This document shows positions 18,101 through 18,681 of a stretch of DNA of 18,681 nucleotides, piece by piece (position 1 is the stretch's first letter; each line of letters begins with the position of its first letter). Below the pieces are notes generated by a model. That model made no database searches. It was not told the DNA's origin and worked only from the letters and a program-made list of their open reading frames with translations. The position numbers and the translations under genes were made by a program. The stretch covers positions 1 through 18,681 of the forward strand of contig DBKW01000006.1 in NCBI GenBank assembly GCA_002298665.1, in the 5' to 3' direction. The DNA is from Verrucomicrobia bacterium UBA740. GTDB taxonomy: Bacteria > Verrucomicrobiota > Kiritimatiellia > RFP12 > UBA1067.

Positions 18101-18274
18101 ACCGGGCGTGAGGGCGAGCACGACAGGCGGCGCTTCGCCCCGGGTGGCGAGCGTGACGGCGAGAAAAGCGTCCGCCGACCCCGTCAGGGACGAAATGGCC
18201 AAAGACTTGTCCTGTAGAGGACAAGGAAGTGCCGCGGACCATTGCGCGGCGAATTTCTCTAGAGCCGCCTGCAT
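15188..18274 (-). CDS. mfd: Transcription-repair coupling factor Mfd
   Basis: Mfd is an ATP-driven DNA translocase that removes RNA polymerase stalled at lesions and recruits UvrA for nucleotide excision repair. The 1028 residues, somewhat shorter than the 1148 of E. coli, contain the parts in order: UvrB-like N-terminal region (about 1-330); RNA-polymerase-interacting CarD-like domain starting near residue 370 (EYVVHIDYGIGRFLG); helicase domains with Walker A GDAGYGKTE at 524-532 and the DEEQ box at 625-628; the RecG-like helicase C region; and the C-terminal D7 domain near 925-1010 (DELVDRFGPLP). The Walker A Ala replaces the more usual Val. The start ATG lies just behind a strong extended -10, leaving essentially no leader. 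No uvr gene is nearby. Confidence 0.96.
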   Translation of the reverse strand: MQAALEKFAAQWSAALPCPLQDKSLAISSLTGSADAFLAVTLATRGEAPPVVLALTPGLPEADRLTDDLRILTARTDCRIRSFPPLLEDDRGTLGARLKTLSDLRDLGTQPRPLIIAASFAALARPVPKQAVATLALSVSRPTPQSGFTAVKGALAALGYTRVPLVEKEGDWSVRGGIIDAWSPGEEFPLRLEFFGEELESVRVFDCASQRSIQSADEAVFIPAALAETENQTSFFDLLPAGTRILALEHNAYTLPPEAAPFPTLYTGDPPPAGTPTAPFQTAPLPGFAELGAQGAHHPELFDTVRKRLALHLAAARERGDSVVEIPALSGGFEIPGLVVCTNADRTFTKRGRRLPRRTGPAQGARLDSFDNLEPGEYVVHIDYGIGRFLGSSEIVTDGKRSEVFTIEYADGAKLHVPAAHAHLLTRYVGVKGETVKLHRLDGARWTKDKLAAQRAVADLAAALLDTQAKRETVPGFAYKVDCDGLDAFESAFPYEETPDQKAAIAAIKEDLAKSRPMDRLVCGDAGYGKTEVAMRAAYIAALNGKQVAVLTPTTVLAEQHFETFTARFEGTPLRIESLSRFQSAGTRQGTLKRLASGACDIVIGTHALLSDRVAFHDLGLIIVDEEQRFGVKHKEHLKSLRATADVLTLSATPIPRTLYLSMTGARDLSLLRTPPRERVAVETIVARESDQLIVQAIQREKARGGQTFFLHNRVAGIDRVRARLQTLCPDLRIIVAHGQMDAQTLARKMRAFERGEADVLLSTTIIESGIDIPRANTILIDRADTFGLADLYQLRGRVGRAAVPGRAYFLLPPSGIIDAESRERLAALKRHGGLGSGFNLAVRDLELRGAGDLLGARQSGHIAAVGFTLYCQLLQRAVARLKGEKIPDITLVNLNLDFIDASPASDDAASAAMLPYDYIEEDAQRMGFMKRLAEAATPAAVQSISDELVDRFGPLPAAAQRLLRITHIRILSAQAHLSRIDTKDDKAFLRGKDQEIVDVITFKGQTADAKLTEIQRALRKILRAQPK

Positions 18275-18282
18275 ATGCGTCT

Positions 18283-18291
18283 ATTATAGCA
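18283..18291 (-). promoter_or_regulatory. Extended -10 promoter of mfd
   Basis: On the - strand the sequence reads TGCTATAAT at 18291-18283, a perfect extended -10, preceded by AAAATA. No good -35 lies at the right distance. Transcription should start near 18276, about two bases before the ATG at 18274, which would make the mRNA leaderless. There is no Shine-Dalgarno sequence between promoter and ATG. Confidence 0.65.
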
Positions 18292-18349
18292 TATTTTGCC
18301 GAAAGGGTGGCGACACGCGCCAGAGGGGATTCAATGGAATGCGACCAAA

Positions 18350-18414
18350 CACTGCGGGGTTTTAGGGAAAGCACTACGGGGATTTGTCTCCGTCCCCGTA
18401 GTGTTTTGATTTTC
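18350..18414 (+). repeat. REP-like hairpin with T-rich tail and a duplicated left arm (possible terminator)
   Basis: A perfect 11-bp stem pairs 18372-18382 (CACTACGGGGA) with 18393-18403 around a 10-base loop; it extends to 15 bp (18368-18407) with one G-T wobble. TTTTGATTTTC follows on the + strand. A near copy of the left arm (CACTGCGGGG, 18350-18359) precedes it and could pair with the same right arm, extending to AAA/TTT. The loop and right arm contain, on the - strand, the word GGGGACGGAGACA also found at 77-89. No + strand gene lies just upstream that would need a terminator, so a mobile REP-type palindrome is as likely. Confidence 0.55.
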
Positions 18415-18480
18415 TCTCTGTGCTGAAACAGAAATGGGGGCCGGAGGGGGCGAAGTGGGACATCCGGGACAACGGAGACG

Positions 18481-18500
18481 GACGGGACGGGTATCCCGTC
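18481..18500. repeat. 7-bp inverted repeat
   Basis: GACGGGA (18481-18487) pairs with TCCCGTC (18494-18500) across a six-base loop. No T run follows. It is one of several GC-rich hairpins in the non-coding right edge. Confidence 0.4.
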
Positions 18501-18520
18501 TACCCGCGCGTCTTCCCTTC

Positions 18521-18579
18521 CCCCGCTGCTCGGTCCGCCCTCACCCAGGGCAGGCGGTGGGGCGGGACCGGAGCAGGGG
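18521..18579. repeat. Long imperfect inverted repeat
   Basis: The arms at 18521-18540 and 18560-18579 are complementary over about 19 bases with three single-base bulges. A small inner stem, GCCCT (18537-18541) with AGGGC (18547-18551), competes with the inner end. Such a structure could fold in RNA or mark a degenerate palindromic element. No T run follows. Confidence 0.45.
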
Positions 18580-18630
18580 TCTATTTTCCGCCGCGGAACC
18601 CCCTGTCCATACCCCCCGCATGTGACGGTA

Positions 18631-18681
18631 TCTAACATGCGCATGGTAAGGGGTCTAACATGCGCATGTCAGGGGGTCTAA
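18631..18681. repeat. 23-base tandem repeat with a perfect palindrome, running off the window edge
   Basis: Two units lie head to tail, 18631-18653 and 18654-18676, and the first five bases of a third (TCTAA) end the window. The first 15 bases of each unit are identical (TCTAACATGCGCATG) and contain the palindrome CATGCGCATG; the last eight end in a G run and differ slightly. A degenerate earlier unit can be traced at 18619-18635 (GCATGTGACGG...TCTAA). The array may continue to the right. Regular spacing of two helical turns would suit a protein-binding array, but function is unknown. Confidence 0.65.

Larger units (their letters stand above)
18275..18681. other. Non-coding right edge, rich in repeats
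   Basis: This 407-base stretch contains the mfd promoter next to the gene, then the REP-like hairpin, two GC-rich inverted repeats and the 23-base tandem repeat. The short open frames here are low-complexity Arg/Gly/Pro-rich sequences without ribosome binding sites, and I do not call any of them a gene. The base composition is more G-run-rich than in the genes. Confidence 0.6.

Noticed and set aside
15344..18217. A 957-residue open frame on + opposite mfd
   Set aside because: It is antisense to a clear Mfd protein. Its translation is rich in Arg, Gly, Ala and His with no motif, as expected from high-GC third positions.
18420..18635. Small open frames of 60-70 residues on + in the right edge
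   Set aside because: They have no ribosome binding site, their compositions are Gly/Arg/Pro-rich, and they overlap inverted repeats.
18631..18681. CRISPR array or integron attC sites at the right edge
   Set aside because: The repeats are contiguous 23-mers with no unique spacers, and there is no GTTRRRY partner for the TCTAAC ends. Neither cas nor integrase genes are present.

Overview
The window looks like a stretch of chromosome from a high-GC, anaerobic, Gram-negative bacterium. Gram-negative is supported by an LpxL/HtrB-type acyltransferase (lipid A or related outer-membrane lipid). Anaerobic life is suggested by a flavodiiron protein, a PflX-type radical SAM enzyme and a ThiI-like thiolase. 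The combination reminds me of the Kiritimatiellota/Lentisphaerota side of the PVC group, but that is a weak guess; no rRNA or ribosomal protein is present to settle it. I see no phage, CRISPR or transposase gene. The content is mostly core metabolism, with a few less common genes.

Layout. Positions 1-279 hold no convincing gene, only short hairpins and then a promoter. From 280 to 15177 fourteen genes all lie on the + strand in short runs: (a) flavodiiron protein and MiaB tRNA methylthiotransferase, joined by a 4-base overlap; (b) an unrecognised six-helix membrane protein, a sodium-dependent amino-acid-type symporter and a DUF4186 protein; (c) homoserine dehydrogenase and aspartate kinase, two steps of the aspartate pathway; (d) a tightly packed surface/lipid group: family-4 glycosyltransferase, a shortened UDP-glucose-dehydrogenase-like protein, an LpxL-like acyltransferase and an acyl-CoA synthetase; (e) a ThiI/MnmA-like PP-loop protein with a C-terminal NFACT-like domain, a DedA membrane protein and a PflX-like radical SAM protein. 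Genes in (d) and (e) overlap or sit 3 to 16 bases apart, so run (c) to (e) may be one long transcription unit. The last gene, mfd (transcription-repair coupling factor), is on the - strand and converges on the radical SAM gene with only 10 bases between the stop codons.

Three promoters share an extended -10 pattern (ATATG, G or C, TAT, then NNT), seen before the flavodiiron gene, the membrane-protein gene and mfd. For the last two the predicted transcript start falls on or within about two bases of the start codon, so these mRNAs may be leaderless.

The right-hand 400 bases (18275-18681) are non-coding and rich in structure: the mfd promoter, a 15-bp hairpin followed by a T-rich run with a second competing left arm, a long imperfect inverted repeat, and a 23-base tandem repeat with a perfect 10-base palindrome that runs off the window edge. 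A 13-base word from the hairpin is also found near the left end of the window, which suggests a dispersed REP-like family. I did not find a clear new multi-gene system. The best candidates for a second look are the shortened dehydrogenase in its lipid/glycan cluster, the leaderless extended -10 promoters, the repeat-rich right edge, and the PP-loop/NFACT fusion.
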